This document shows, piece after piece, positions 23,735 to 32,894 of a DNA stretch of 42,310 bases. Source of the DNA: Latescibacteria bacterium UBA6620 (GTDB taxonomy: Bacteria; Latescibacterota; UBA2968); assembly GCA_002433075.1 (NCBI GenBank), contig DJHM01000043.1, forward strand, positions 1-42,310, in the 5' to 3' direction. The translations under genes and the position numbers were made by a program. The first letter of the stretch is position 1; every line of letters starts with the position of its first letter. The notes under the pieces are model-generated. The model did not search any database, had not been told where the DNA came from, and was given only the letters and a program-made list of their open reading frames with translations.

Positions 23735-24783
23735 TTCTCCTCCAGCGGATCGGTCAAATACGACTCCAGCAACCGAGCGGTGTTCACGATGCCTTCGATC
23801 GAACAGATCTCGTAGCCGTGTGTGTTCTCCCCCGGATAGGCCAGGCAAACCGCCCTCCCCGCGCCACCCGCTTTTTTGGCGATGCTCGCATCGCTTCCGT
23901 AAGATGTCACGACAGCGGCCTGTGAACCGAAGCCAAGCTGCTCCGCCCGATCGTGAAGTTTCTCGAGCGTCGGTTGGTGGTAGAGACCTTGCGAGTCTGC
24001 GTGCAGCAGCACTGGTGATCCATTGTTGATCATTTGATACTCTTCAGCCACCGGCGCGATGTCGAGTGCGATCACTTCATCGACCGGCAGACGCCCCGCT
24101 GCGTGGATGGCGCCGAACGCCCCAACCTCTTCTTCCGAACTCACGACTAGGTAGACGTCTCGGCAGGGAGGCGTTTCTTGCAACGCACGGGCGGTGCCCA
24201 GCAAGATGGCAATCCCCGCACGGCAGTCCAGATTGTATCCGCAGACGAACTCCCCAATACGCTTTGCCTTTTTTCGATCTCGATCCAACACCACTCGTGT
24301 GCCCACCCGAACACCCGCCCGGCTCAACGCCTCCGTCGACAATTTCGTCTCGATCCACATCAGCTCCCAGTCCAGGGGCTTCCCCGACTTCACGCGGGCG
24401 GCTGGACTGTCGCTCGAAACGTGTTTCGAACCGATCGACAACACACCCGGCACCGTGTCCCTTGCGCCCAGGATCTCGACCGGTGTTTCGCCGATTGCCC
24501 AGGGATGCAAACCGCCCAGCGGCCGCACGCGCAGACGCCCATCGGACTCCACGCGTCGTATCATCATGGCGATCTCATCCTTGTGGGCGGTCACCGCTAC
24601 CGGGTCCCCACTTCCGCCCCCAGGGATCGCAGCGACCGTGTTTCCCGCTGCATCGATCGTCACATCCAGATTCAGTTTTGAAAAACTGTTGTGCACATAG
24701 TCGGTGACCTCTCCCTCGCCCCCCGGGGGCGCGTGGGCGAGCATCAGCGCTTCGACATCGTTCAACAACGTCACAGAATCCAA
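23731..24783 (-). CDS. M42-family metallo-aminopeptidase
   Basis: Di-zinc aminopeptidase of the glutamyl-aminopeptidase/TET type, cutting N-terminal residues from peptides in the cytosol. Metal and catalytic residues are visible in AVTAHKDEIAMMI, YNLDCRAGIA, VSSEEEVGAFG, ALDIAP and the final GENTHGYE. The open frame continues upstream, but the TTG at 24783 with GGAGG just ahead gives a normal 350-residue protein beginning MDSVTLLNDVEALM. It is the first gene of the operon with the Rid-like and polyferredoxin genes. Confidence 0.92.
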   Translation of the reverse strand: MDSVTLLNDVEALMLAHAPPGGEGEVTDYVHNSFSKLNLDVTIDAAGNTVAAIPGGGSGDPVAVTAHKDEIAMMIRRVESDGRLRVRPLGGLHPWAIGETPVEILGARDTVPGVLSIGSKHVSSDSPAARVKSGKPLDWELMWIETKLSTEALSRAGVRVGTRVVLDRDRKKAKRIGEFVCGYNLDCRAGIAILLGTARALQETPPCRDVYLVVSSEEEVGAFGAIHAAGRLPVDEVIALDIAPVAEEYQMINNGSPVLLHADSQGLYHQPTLEKLHDRAEQLGFGSQAAVVTSYGSDASIAKKAGGAGRAVCLAYPGENTHGYEICSIEGIVNTARLLESYLTDPLEEK

Positions 24784-25124
24784 GGGTCCTCCAATGAAAA
24801 ACAGCCCTCGACGAACCGACCCGCACAGCGCCTGCAGGAAACCGTACTGTAGGAAGGGACTAAAGACTCGACACGTCAACGCCGAACTAAAACGGAGGGT
24901 AGACGGACGTTACTCGTTGATTTGCAAGGGATTGACTTCGCACCTTCGAGTGCTCATACTTTAGTCTGTACTGGCCGAGAAAATCATACGACCAACTGCT
25001 TGACAGCCTGCAGCGAATCCCTTTATTGACGCCGCTCCAGGTGCCTTTCCGGCGCCGCCTCTCAACACTTGCACGGGCATCTTGCCACCAGCGTCCTTCA
25101 CCCCACACACTAAGGAACTCCGAA
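24784..25124. other. Divergent intergenic region between the M42 peptidase and the sigma factor
   Basis: It holds the sigma-factor promoter (24933-24961) and a leader of about 155 nt ahead of the GTG. A minus-strand promoter for the peptidase should also be here; TTGACG is present near 24874-24879 but I see no matching -10. No small gene is supported. Confidence 0.5.
24933..24961 (+). promoter_or_regulatory. Sigma-70-type promoter of the principal sigma factor gene
   Basis: TTGACT, 17-nt spacer, CATACT; transcription would start near 24968. Confidence 0.65.
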
Positions 25125-25988
25125 GTGGCGCGTGCATCCCAGTCGGACTTCAAAGGCGTTAAAGATTCCCTCCATCGGTATCTGGAAGATGTGGCTTCGT
25201 CGCAGCCGCTGTCCGCTGCCGAGGAAGTTTCTCTCGCCCAACAGATCAAGAAAGGCGACCACGAAGCGAGGGCGAAGCTCGTGGAGGCAAACCTCCGTTT
25301 CGTCATCACGGTCGCTCGCGAATACCAGAACCAGGGTGTCCCGCTCGTCGACCTCATCAGCGCAGGCAACATTGGGCTGATCGTCGCTGCCGAACGCTTC
25401 GATGAGACGAAAGGTTTCAAGTTCATCTCCTACGCCGTGTGGTGGATCCGCCAGTCGATCCTGCAGACCTTGGCCGAGCAATCTCGTGTCGTCAGGCTGC
25501 CGCTCAACAGGGTGGACCTGCTACGACGGATCGCGCGCTACACGAACAGCAAGCAGCAGGAGACTTCTTCGAAACCGCAGGAAGAGGAAATCGCCGAGGA
25601 ACTCGGGATCACAGTGGAGCAGGTCGTCGACACGCTTTCAAGGGGACAGCGTGTCCTTTCGCTCGACGCCACCTTCGGGGACGACGACGAAAACAGTCTG
25701 CTGGAGATCATAGCCGACGACAACCAGGCGCCCCCCGATGAGATGATGCTGAAGAACTCGCTCGAGTACGAAATCCACGCCGCACTCGACACGCTCGACG
25801 ACCGCGAGAAGGAAGTCATCAAGCTCTACTTCGGGCTGAGCAGTGAACCTGAAATGACGCTGGAGGAAATCGGCCTTCAGTTTCATCTGACTCGGGAGCG
25901 GGTTCGCCAGATCAAAGAGAAGGCGCTGAGGAAGCTTCGCCACCCCACGCGGGGTCGCAAGTTGATCTCGTTTTCGGACAGCGCCTGA
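25125..25988 (+). CDS. rpoD: Principal RNA polymerase sigma factor, short FCB type
   Basis: The 287-residue sigma-70 factor lacks the long region 1.1, as in Bacteroidetes RpoD, which has the same length. Order: region 1.2 (DSLHRYLEDVASSQPLSAAE), region 2 with ANLRFVITVAREYQNQG, LISAGNIGLIVAAERFDETK and FISYAVWWIRQSILQ, region 3, and region 4 with TLDDREKEVIKLYFGL and the helix-turn-helix LEEIGLQFHLTRERVRQIKE. GTG start with AAGGA 9 nt upstream. Its own promoter and a strong terminator make it monocistronic. A group-2 factor is possible but the conservation suggests the main one. Confidence 0.9.
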   Translation: MARASQSDFKGVKDSLHRYLEDVASSQPLSAAEEVSLAQQIKKGDHEARAKLVEANLRFVITVAREYQNQGVPLVDLISAGNIGLIVAAERFDETKGFKFISYAVWWIRQSILQTLAEQSRVVRLPLNRVDLLRRIARYTNSKQQETSSKPQEEEIAEELGITVEQVVDTLSRGQRVLSLDATFGDDDENSLLEIIADDNQAPPDEMMLKNSLEYEIHAALDTLDDREKEVIKLYFGLSSEPEMTLEEIGLQFHLTRERVRQIKEKALRKLRHPTRGRKLISFSDSA

Positions 25989-26009
25989 AGCGTGCTGTAG
26001 ATGCACAGG

Positions 26010-26041
26010 AAAGGGCCGCGACCTTCGGGACGCGGCCCTTT
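26010..26041. terminator. Strong terminator between the convergent sigma factor and murD
   Basis: AAAGGGCCGCG/CGCGGCCCTTT forms a perfect 11-bp stem with a 10-nt loop, its A/T ends making it usable in both directions; plus-strand tail TTTGTTATT. Confidence 0.85.
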
Positions 26042-26042
26042 G

Positions 26043-27440
26043 TTATTCCCCCTGGACCCGTTGCTTGAACCGCCGGCCCCGTTCCTCGAAGTTCGCGAAC
26101 ATCCCATAGCTCGCGCATGCCGGCGACAGCAAAACCGTTTCTCCTTCACGCGCGATAGATCGCGCTTCGGCGACTGCGGCATCGAGACCCGCAACCTGGC
26201 GCACGTCGGTCTTCGTATCCGGAGGTAAGGACCGCGCAATGGCCTCGGCCGTTTCCCCCATCAGGATCAGCACCCGCACGCGCTCGCCCAGAATCGGGCC
26301 CAGGCCGCGGAAGGGCAGACCCTTGTCGTATCCCCCCGCGATCAAAACCACGTCCCCTTCCACCGCCTCCAGCGCCACCCGCGTCCGATCCGGACTTGTG
26401 GCGATCGAATCGTTCACGTACGTGACACCCGCAACCTCGCACACGCGTTCCAATCGGTGCTCCACTCCGTCAAACGACCCGAGCACGTAACGAAGGTCTT
26501 CGTCCTCCACGCCGGCCGCCCGTGCCGCAGCCGTCGCCGCACACGCGTTCGCCACGTTGTGCCGACCCGGCACCCGGAGATCAGCGAGATCGAACAAGGG
26601 CTCGCCTTCCGCTACGATTCGTGCATGATCCGCATACACGGAACCGGTCGCATCTCCACCCCCCTCCCCCATACCGAACCAGACCCGGGTCGCACCGGTC
26701 TGCCAGCCGGCTACCTCTGCATCATCACGATTGAGGACCGCCAGGTCACCCGGCTTTTGGTGTTCGAGAATCGCTCGCTTCGACTGGACGTAATCTTCCA
26801 GGGAACCGTGAACGTCCAGGTGGTTGGGTGAGAAGTTCGTCACCACCGCGATCTGCGGGGACCACGCAATCGCTCGGAGATGACGGAGCTGGAAGCTGGA
26901 CAGTTCCAGCACAACCGGAACGTCCTCGCTCAGTGAATCGACCTCCCCGAGGAGGGAAACCCCCATATTGCCCCCAACCCGTGCATCGCTCCAGCGTCGT
27001 TGCACCATTGCGCCGAGCATCGCCGTCGTCGTGGTCTTGCCGCTGCTTCCCGTCACGGCGAACACCGGTGCGCGGCATCTCGCCAGAAAAAGTCCCATCT
27101 CCGTTGTCACCACTGCGCCACTCTCGCGGGCCACGGCCAGGAAGGGCGACGCCACGGGGATCCCCGGATTGGCGACCACAAGATCCGTGTCGGCGAAATC
27201 ACTCTCGTCGTGCCCGCCAAGCCTGTATCGGATTGCGAGGCCCTCGAGCGATTCGAGCGATTCCCTCAGATCTTCCGCCGAAGCCAGATCGGTCACCGTC
27301 ACCTCCGCCCCTTGCTCGACGAGGAATCGCGTCGCAGGAACTCCACCGCCGAGCCTCCCCAGCCCCATAACCAGAACGCGCCTTCCCTTCAGGGAAAGCG
27401 CGGCATCCAGGATTACACGAGCGTCGCGGTCGTCGGTCAC
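26043..27440 (-). CDS. murD: UDP-N-acetylmuramoylalanine--D-glutamate ligase
   Basis: Adds D-glutamate to UDP-MurNAc-L-Ala in peptidoglycan synthesis. The 465-residue protein has the N-terminal Rossmann-like VLVMGLGRLG (MurD-type), ATP loop VTGSSGKTTTTA (129-140), NMGVSL, ELSSFQL, TNFSPNHLDVHGS, FDGVEHRLERV, NDSIATSPDRT and C-terminal SPACASYGMFANFEERG. GTG start overlapping the previous gene by 4 bp (GTGA). It is outside any dcw cluster: no other mur gene is near, and the partner is a YprB-type nuclease. Confidence 0.96.
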   Translation of the reverse strand: MTDDRDARVILDAALSLKGRRVLVMGLGRLGGGVPATRFLVEQGAEVTVTDLASAEDLRESLESLEGLAIRYRLGGHDESDFADTDLVVANPGIPVASPFLAVARESGAVVTTEMGLFLARCRAPVFAVTGSSGKTTTTAMLGAMVQRRWSDARVGGNMGVSLLGEVDSLSEDVPVVLELSSFQLRHLRAIAWSPQIAVVTNFSPNHLDVHGSLEDYVQSKRAILEHQKPGDLAVLNRDDAEVAGWQTGATRVWFGMGEGGGDATGSVYADHARIVAEGEPLFDLADLRVPGRHNVANACAATAAARAAGVEDEDLRYVLGSFDGVEHRLERVCEVAGVTYVNDSIATSPDRTRVALEAVEGDVVLIAGGYDKGLPFRGLGPILGERVRVLILMGETAEAIARSLPPDTKTDVRQVAGLDAAVAEARSIAREGETVLLSPACASYGMFANFEERGRRFKQRVQGE

Positions 27441-28327
27441 AGGTTCTTCCCTTCGAGCATGAAGAGGACGATTTCGACGAGCGAGACGAGATCGAGAGCG
27501 TTGTGGTGCAGGATATCCCGTATTTCGATCGCATTTCCGGTGCGTACGAACGCGTGATACGCATCCGGAATCGCCTCACCCGGAATATCTCCCGTTCGCC
27601 CTCTCTTGCAGATCGCTCGTTCGAGCGTCTGCAACTTGCAATTGGGCAACCGCCCCTTGTAGCGTCGTCGTCCTTCGTGCAACAGGTCGATGTGTGCGAG
27701 TTCGGCCGGGAAGTCGTAACCGAAGAAGCCCATCCGATCCCGGACGTAGGGCAGATCGTACGTCTTTCCGTTGAAGCTCACGACCGACTCGGAGTAGGCC
27801 AGGATACGACGCAACTCAAAGAGAAGGGCCGCCTCTTCGGAGTAGTCCCTAGCCAGCAGTTGGCGAACACGCAGTTCGCCTTTGCATTCCACCACGACGC
27901 CGACCAAAAAGAGCGGCGTCCCCGGGGTGAACCCTGTGGCCTCGATGTCGATGAACATCAACCTGTCGGCTGCCGTTCGGGTCAACGCCCCGAACGTCTC
28001 GTGGGGATCGTGGGGCAGCACCTCAACCCCCTGGACAGACGCCATCAGCTGCTGAAAGCGCCGGGTCATTCGTTCCCCGTGCGTGGGCAGGAAATCGACC
28101 ACCGGCCGGTCGATCATCAGAAAGTCCCCGGCCAGCGTGGAGAAGTCTTCTCCAACCGCAATATCCTCGATTTCCCGATGCAGGCGTACATCCGCAGGGC
28201 CCGCCATCACGCGCGTAATCGAAGGAGGTGTGGTGACGACTCCCTCGGCCGTCAACGCCGCTTCACGACGCCGCAGGGCAGAGCGACTCAGTTCTGAAAT
28301 GCGTGTTCGCAGTCGTGGCGAAATCAC
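27437..28327 (-). CDS. YprB-type ribonuclease H-like exonuclease domain protein
   Basis: A 296-residue protein with a DEDD-type RNase H-like nuclease domain (PF13482 type) in its second half: motif I FIDIEATGF (Asp127, Glu129), motif II VVSFNGKTYDLPYVRDR (Asp191) and motif III HNALDLVSL (His275, Asp279). The first 115 residues resemble the lead-in of such proteins, without the TPR tail of B. subtilis YprB. Substrate is unknown; a role in DNA or RNA repair is usually supposed. GTG start without a good SD, about 70 nt after a strong promoter. Translationally coupled to murD. Confidence 0.82.
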   Translation of the reverse strand: MISPRLRTRISELSRSALRRREAALTAEGVVTTPPSITRVMAGPADVRLHREIEDIAVGEDFSTLAGDFLMIDRPVVDFLPTHGERMTRRFQQLMASVQGVEVLPHDPHETFGALTRTAADRLMFIDIEATGFTPGTPLFLVGVVVECKGELRVRQLLARDYSEEAALLFELRRILAYSESVVSFNGKTYDLPYVRDRMGFFGYDFPAELAHIDLLHEGRRRYKGRLPNCKLQTLERAICKRGRTGDIPGEAIPDAYHAFVRTGNAIEIRDILHHNALDLVSLVEIVLFMLEGKNL

Positions 28328-28402
28328 AAAGTAATCGACCCGGACGAAACGACATTGCGCCTTGCAACGTCAGCCAAAACACAGAGAACGACGGTGTGAT
28401 CG

Positions 28403-28431
28403 ATTGTAGTCAGGTTGAGAATGCGAGTCAA
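28403..28431 (-). promoter_or_regulatory. Strong sigma-70-type promoter of the nuclease-murD operon
   Basis: Minus-strand TTGACT, 17-nt spacer, TACAAT; start expected near 28396. Confidence 0.75.
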
Positions 28432-28460
28432 GGTAGCCTCTCGTGAGGCCGAATCTCTTG

Positions 28461-28489
28461 TTGTTCGGGATGTCTGGCTTCCATAAATT
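28461..28489 (+). promoter_or_regulatory. Possible sigma-70-type promoter of the opp operon
   Basis: TTGTTC, 17-nt spacer, TAAATT; the transcript would begin near 28496, about 20 nt before the oppB ATG. Confidence 0.45.
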
Positions 28490-28515
28490 GTCGCGCCTCA
28501 GTGACGGGACTCTAC

Positions 28516-29514
28516 ATGGCCAATTACATCCTCAGACGCCTCCTTCATATGATCCCGACGCTGATCCTGATCTCCATGGTCAGCTTTGTCGTCATCCAGG
28601 CGCCCCCCGGCGACATGCTCACATCTCGTCTGGCCGAGCTCGCGGAACAGGGCGAACTCGGCTCGGAGAGCGCGGTCGCCCAGATCGAAGCCCTCCGCGA
28701 GCGCTACGGCCTGAACGACCCGATCTACGTCCAGTATTTCCGTTGGATCGGCAAGATCGCGTTCGAGGGAGACTTCGGTCAGTCTTTCACCTATGAAATG
28801 GACGTGATTCAGCTGCTTGGCGAGCGCCTCGGTTTGACCCTCGCGCTCACGCTGTCGACGCTCGTCTTCACCTGGCTGGTCGCGATCCCGATCGGCATCT
28901 ATTCGGCCACCCGGCCCTACTCGCTCGGTGACTACGGGTTCACGCTGCTTGGATTCGTCGGGCTCGCCACGCCCAACTTCCTGCTCGCTCTCGTTATCAT
29001 GTTCTTCCAGATCACGGTCTTCGAGACCGAGTCCGTCGGAGGGCTGCTGTCGCCCGATTACATCGGTGCCCCCTGGTCGTTGGCCAAATTCCAGGACCTG
29101 CTGGCTCACATCTGGGTCCCCATCGTCGTGATCGGCACGAGTGGGACCGCCAGCGTCATCCGTATCATGCGGGGCAATCTGCTCGACGTGCTCGGTCAGC
29201 AGCACATTCAGACCGGACGAGCCAAGGGCCTGACCGAAACCAAGGTCATCGTGAAGTACGGGGTCCGCATCGCCATCAACCCCCTCGTCAGCCGACTCGG
29301 ACTCGCCCTGCCCAACCTCCTGTCGGGCGCCGTCGTTACCGGCATTGTCCTCGGCCTCCCGACCGCCGGTCCCATCTTTCTGACCGCCCTGACCTCCCAG
29401 GACATGTATCTGGCCGGCGCCTTCCTGCTTCTGTCGGCGACGTTCCTCCTACTCGGCAACCTGATGGCCGACATTCTACTGGCGTGGCTCGACCCGAGGA
29501 TCCGATATGAGTAG
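28516..29514 (+). CDS. oppB: ABC transporter permease, OppB/DppB family
   Basis: Inner-membrane permease for import of oligopeptides or similar solutes. The 332-residue protein starts MANYILRRLLHMIPTL (first membrane helix), followed by the periplasmic loop with ALRERYGLNDPIYVQYFRWI and further helices, and has the permease coupling motif QHIQTGRAKGLTETKVI. ATG at 28516 matches the family start; a GTG five codons earlier is also open. It overlaps oppC by 8 bp. No substrate-binding protein is encoded in the window, so the solute cannot be named. Confidence 0.92.
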   Translation: MANYILRRLLHMIPTLILISMVSFVVIQAPPGDMLTSRLAELAEQGELGSESAVAQIEALRERYGLNDPIYVQYFRWIGKIAFEGDFGQSFTYEMDVIQLLGERLGLTLALTLSTLVFTWLVAIPIGIYSATRPYSLGDYGFTLLGFVGLATPNFLLALVIMFFQITVFETESVGGLLSPDYIGAPWSLAKFQDLLAHIWVPIVVIGTSGTASVIRIMRGNLLDVLGQQHIQTGRAKGLTETKVIVKYGVRIAINPLVSRLGLALPNLLSGAVVTGIVLGLPTAGPIFLTALTSQDMYLAGAFLLLSATFLLLGNLMADILLAWLDPRIRYE

Positions 29515-30652
29515 CGCGCAGCCCGTCGCCGCCGCCGAACCTACTGAATCTTTTGAGCCCGAAGCCATCTCGACCGCATCGTATTCCCAGCGCAAGCTCA
29601 TCTGGCGGCGCTTCAAGAAGCATAAGGCCGGCGTCATCGGCGGTTACGTCGTCGTGGCTCTATACGCGATCGTCCTGCTCGGCGAGATCCTGGCGCCCCA
29701 CGGCGTGAGCCACCGGTACTACAAGGTCGTTCACTGCCCTCCGCAGAGAATCCACTTCTTCTCCGACGAAGGTTTCCATCTGCGGCCGTTCGTCTACGGC
29801 ATCAAGGGCAGGCTCGACCGGCAGACGGGCACCAAGAAGTACACCGAAGACGCCAGCCTGAAGTACCCGCTCTATCTGTTTCCCCGGGGGGACGATTACT
29901 CCTTCTACGGCCTGTTCACGTGGGACCGGCATCTGTTCGGTACGGGCAAGGGCAACCCGATGTTCCTCCTCGGCACCGACCGTTTCGGCCGGGACATGCT
30001 TTCCCGGATCATCATCGGCGGCCGCATCTCCCTGACGATCGGGCTCTTCGCCGTGTTCATCAGCCTGACGCTCGGCTCGGTTCTCGGAGTCACCTCCGGT
30101 TACTACGGAGGGACGATCGACAACCTCATCCAGCGAATCATCGAGTTGATCTTCGCCTTTCCGTCCATCCCGATCCTGATGGCTCTCAGCGCCGTACTCC
30201 CCGCCGACTGGCCTTCCCATCTCGTCTTCACGGGAATCGTGACCGTCCTGTCGTTGATCGGCTGGGGCGGTCTGGCCCGCGAAATCCGCGGCAAGACCCT
30301 TTCGCTGCGCGAAGCCGACTTCGTGCTTGCCGCCCGCGTCTGCGGGGCCGGAGACGCTCGAATCATCTTCCGCCATCTACTCCCGTCGATGTTCAGCCAC
30401 ATCATCGTCATCGCCACCCTTGCGATTCCAATCTTCATCCTCGGCGAAAGTACCCTCAGCTTTCTCGGTCTCGGTATCAAGCCCCCCATGACCAGCTGGG
30501 GTCTGCTGCTGTCCGACGCGATGAACATCCACTCCCTGAGCCTTTATCCGTGGCTCCTGATCCCGGGCGTGTGCATCATCATCGCCGTTCTCGCATTCAA
30601 CTTCCTTGGCGACGGTCTACGCGACGCGGCGGACCCGTATTCAAGCAGATGA
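29507..30652 (+). CDS. oppC: ABC transporter permease, OppC/DppC family with large periplasmic insert
   Basis: Second permease. The 381-residue protein has an N-terminal cytoplasmic stretch, helix 1 (about 47-66, VIGGYVVVALYAIVLLGEIL), then a roughly 95-residue periplasmic region (HFFSDEGFHLRPFVYG, PRGDDYSFYGLFTWDRHLFG) before GTDRFGRDMLSRI and the other helices. The coupling motif is READFVLAARVCGAGDARII. Most OppC proteins have a much shorter loop here, so the insert may contact the binding protein. It overlaps oppB by 8 bp and is followed by an 88-bp gap with repeat sequence before oppD. Confidence 0.92.
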   Translation: MSSAQPVAAAEPTESFEPEAISTASYSQRKLIWRRFKKHKAGVIGGYVVVALYAIVLLGEILAPHGVSHRYYKVVHCPPQRIHFFSDEGFHLRPFVYGIKGRLDRQTGTKKYTEDASLKYPLYLFPRGDDYSFYGLFTWDRHLFGTGKGNPMFLLGTDRFGRDMLSRIIIGGRISLTIGLFAVFISLTLGSVLGVTSGYYGGTIDNLIQRIIELIFAFPSIPILMALSAVLPADWPSHLVFTGIVTVLSLIGWGGLAREIRGKTLSLREADFVLAARVCGAGDARIIFRHLLPSMFSHIIVIATLAIPIFILGESTLSFLGLGIKPPMTSWGLLLSDAMNIHSLSLYPWLLIPGVCIIIAVLAFNFLGDGLRDAADPYSSR

Positions 30653-30661
30653 AACCTTTCA

Positions 30662-30737
30662 ACACGAAGACGCGAAGGCACGGAGGGAAGAACCTAACCA
30701 GTGTTCTTTCTTCGCGACTTCCTGACTTCGTGTCTGT
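30662..30737 (+). repeat. CACGAAG-type repeat forming an inverted repeat between oppC and oppD
   Basis: AACACGAAGACGCGAAGGC lies on the left and CTTCCTGACTTCGTGTC on the right (ACACGAAG at 30662-30669 against CTTCGTGT at 30726-30733), with an inner GAAGAAC/GTTCTT pairing. The same CACGAAG-n-CnCnAAG theme recurs at 39237-39260 and 40569-40620. In an mRNA it would fold just ahead of the oppD start, which has no clear SD. Confidence 0.5.
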
Positions 30738-30740
30738 CTT

Positions 30741-31739
30741 ATGAGCGAATCACAACAACCGCTTCTCGAGATCAAGGACCTGAAGACGCACTTTTACACC
30801 GACGACGGGGTGGTGCGTGCGGTGGATGGGGTTTCGTTCAGCGTGGGGAGGGGTGAGACGCTGGGGGTGGTCGGGGAGAGTGGGTGCGGGAAGAGCATTA
30901 CGGCTTTTTCGACAATGCGGTTGATCCCAGAGCCACCAGGGAAGATCGTCGGCGGGCAGATTCTGTTTCATCCGAACGGGACCGCGCCGGTCGACCTCAC
31001 GAAACTCCACCCGCGCGGTCAGAAGATGCGCGACATTCGCGGCAATGACATCGCGATGATCTTCCAGGAGCCGATGACGTCGCTCAGTCCGGTTCATACG
31101 ATCGGCAACCAGATCGGCGAGGCCATCGAGCTTCACCAGGGCGTGGACAAGGACGAAGCCCGGGCAAGATCCGAAGAGACCCTTCGCAAGGTGCGCCTCC
31201 CCCGCCCCGATCGACAGCTCGACGCCTACCCGCACGAACTATCCGGCGGCATGCGCCAGCGGGCCATGATCGCGATGGCGCTTTCCTGCAATCCCAGCCT
31301 GTTGATTGCGGACGAGCCGACGACGGCGCTCGACGTCACGGTTCAGGCACAGATCCTGGATCTGATGGAGCAGCTGCAGGAAAACATCGGCATGTCGATT
31401 ATGCTGATCACTCACGACCTCGGAGTCGTGGCTCGGATGGCCGATCACGTCGCCGTAATGTATCTGGGGAAAGTCGTGGAGTACGGAGATGTTCGAACCA
31501 TCTTCAAGAACGCGCGACACCCCTACACGCAGGGGCTACTGAAATCGATCCCCGTTATCGGTCGCAAGGAGCACCTTGTGCCGATTGAGGGCTCGGTGCC
31601 GGATCCGTTCGAGCTTCCGTCGGGATGTACTTTCGCCCCGAGGTGTCCTCACGCGACGGATCAGTGTCGTGAGGCCCCGGAGCTGCGGGAGGTTGCGGCG
31701 GGGCATCAGATTAGTTGTTGGCTGGATATTGAGGAGTAG
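30741..31739 (+). CDS. oppD: ABC transporter ATP-binding protein, OppD/DppD family
   Basis: Energises import. The 332-residue protein has Walker A GESGCGKS (45-52), Q-loop IFQEPMTSLSP, signature LSGGMRQRAMIAMAL, Walker B LLIADEPTTALD and the His loop TTHD-equivalent LITHDLG. The C-terminal FAPRCPHATDQC cysteine segment and EVAAGHQISCW are typical of the OppD group; some members bind a [4Fe-4S] cluster there. The ATG lacks an SD and directly follows a repeat hairpin. A purine-rich 123-bp gap separates it from oppF. Confidence 0.94.
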   Translation: MSESQQPLLEIKDLKTHFYTDDGVVRAVDGVSFSVGRGETLGVVGESGCGKSITAFSTMRLIPEPPGKIVGGQILFHPNGTAPVDLTKLHPRGQKMRDIRGNDIAMIFQEPMTSLSPVHTIGNQIGEAIELHQGVDKDEARARSEETLRKVRLPRPDRQLDAYPHELSGGMRQRAMIAMALSCNPSLLIADEPTTALDVTVQAQILDLMEQLQENIGMSIMLITHDLGVVARMADHVAVMYLGKVVEYGDVRTIFKNARHPYTQGLLKSIPVIGRKEHLVPIEGSVPDPFELPSGCTFAPRCPHATDQCREAPELREVAAGHQISCWLDIEE

Positions 31740-31862
31740 GCAGGAGAAAGAAGGCAGAAGGAAAAGCACGCCTTCGCTGCTGGGCAGCTTCGGCGGAGCG
31801 GGCAGGAGTGAGAAGGATAGAAGTGGAGAAGAGAGAGAAGGAAAGCGGTAACAGAGATAGCT

Positions 31863-32894
31863 ATGTCTGAATCGGACGGAAAAGCGGACGTACTCTTCGA
31901 AATTGAAGACCTGAAGACGCACTTCCCGATCAAGAAGGGGATCTGGCGGAAGGTGGTGGGGCACGTCAAGGCGGTGGATGGGGTCAGTATGACCCTTCGT
32001 CGCGGGGAAACGCTGGGTCTTGTCGGGGAGAGCGGATGCGGGAAGACGACGACCGGGCGGTCGATGATCCGACTGATCGAGCCGACCGATGGTCGCGTCA
32101 CCTTCCATCACGCCGGGCAGGCTATCGATCTCCGCAGCCTCGAGGCCGACGATCTGCGAGGACTGAGACGGTACCTTCAATACATCTTTCAGGACCCGTT
32201 CTCTTCTCTCAATCCGCGAATGACCGTGTTCGACATTGTCGCCGAGCCCCTCGTCATCAACGAGATCTCAAGCGGGTCCGAACTCGAGGGTCGTGTCGAA
32301 CAGCTGCTCGTTCGCGTGGGTCTGCGCCCGGATCACCTGCGCCGATATCCTCACGCATTCAGCGGCGGACAGCGCCAGCGAATCGGGATCGCACGCGCCC
32401 TTGCCCTTACCCCCCAACTCATCATCGCCGACGAGCCGGTCAGCGCGCTCGACGTCTCCGTCCAGGCGCAGGTCATCAACCTGATGGAAGAACTCCAAGA
32501 AGAGTTCGACCTCACCTACCTGTTTGTCGCGCACGACCTCAGCGTCGTCGAGCACATCAGCGACCGTGTCGCCGTGATGTATCTGGGTCAGATCGTAGAA
32601 CTCACGACATCCGACCGTCTCTACGAACGCCCGCTCCATCCCTACACCGTCGCACTGATGTCGGCCGTCCCAATCGCGGACCCCGACCATCAGATGGACC
32701 GGGTACCGCTCGAGGGCGATGTCCCCGATCCCGCCGATGCCCCCTCCGGATGCAAATTCCATCCTCGCTGCGCCTACGCACAGGACATCTGCAAGACGGA
32801 CGACCCTTCCCTCAGAGAGATCGAGCCCGGCCACGAGGCCAGTTGCCATTTCGCAGGCGAAATCGATTTTGAGACATTGAAGATTGAGCATTGA
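31863..32894 (+). CDS. oppF: ABC transporter ATP-binding protein, OppF/DppF family
   Basis: Second ATPase of the importer. The 343-residue protein begins with the OppF-type lead-in (LKTHFPIKKGIWRKVVGHVK), Walker A GESGCGKTT, Q-loop IFQDPFSSLNPRM, signature FSGGQRQRIGIARAL, Walker B LIIADEPVSALD, VAHDLS His loop and C-terminal FHPRCAYAQDIC. The ATG has a weak purine-rich SD after a long AG-rich spacer. Its stop codon lies inside the terminator stem. Confidence 0.95.
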   Translation: MSESDGKADVLFEIEDLKTHFPIKKGIWRKVVGHVKAVDGVSMTLRRGETLGLVGESGCGKTTTGRSMIRLIEPTDGRVTFHHAGQAIDLRSLEADDLRGLRRYLQYIFQDPFSSLNPRMTVFDIVAEPLVINEISSGSELEGRVEQLLVRVGLRPDHLRRYPHAFSGGQRQRIGIARALALTPQLIIADEPVSALDVSVQAQVINLMEELQEEFDLTYLFVAHDLSVVEHISDRVAVMYLGQIVELTTSDRLYERPLHPYTVALMSAVPIADPDHQMDRVPLEGDVPDPADAPSGCKFHPRCAYAQDICKTDDPSLREIEPGHEASCHFAGEIDFETLKIEH

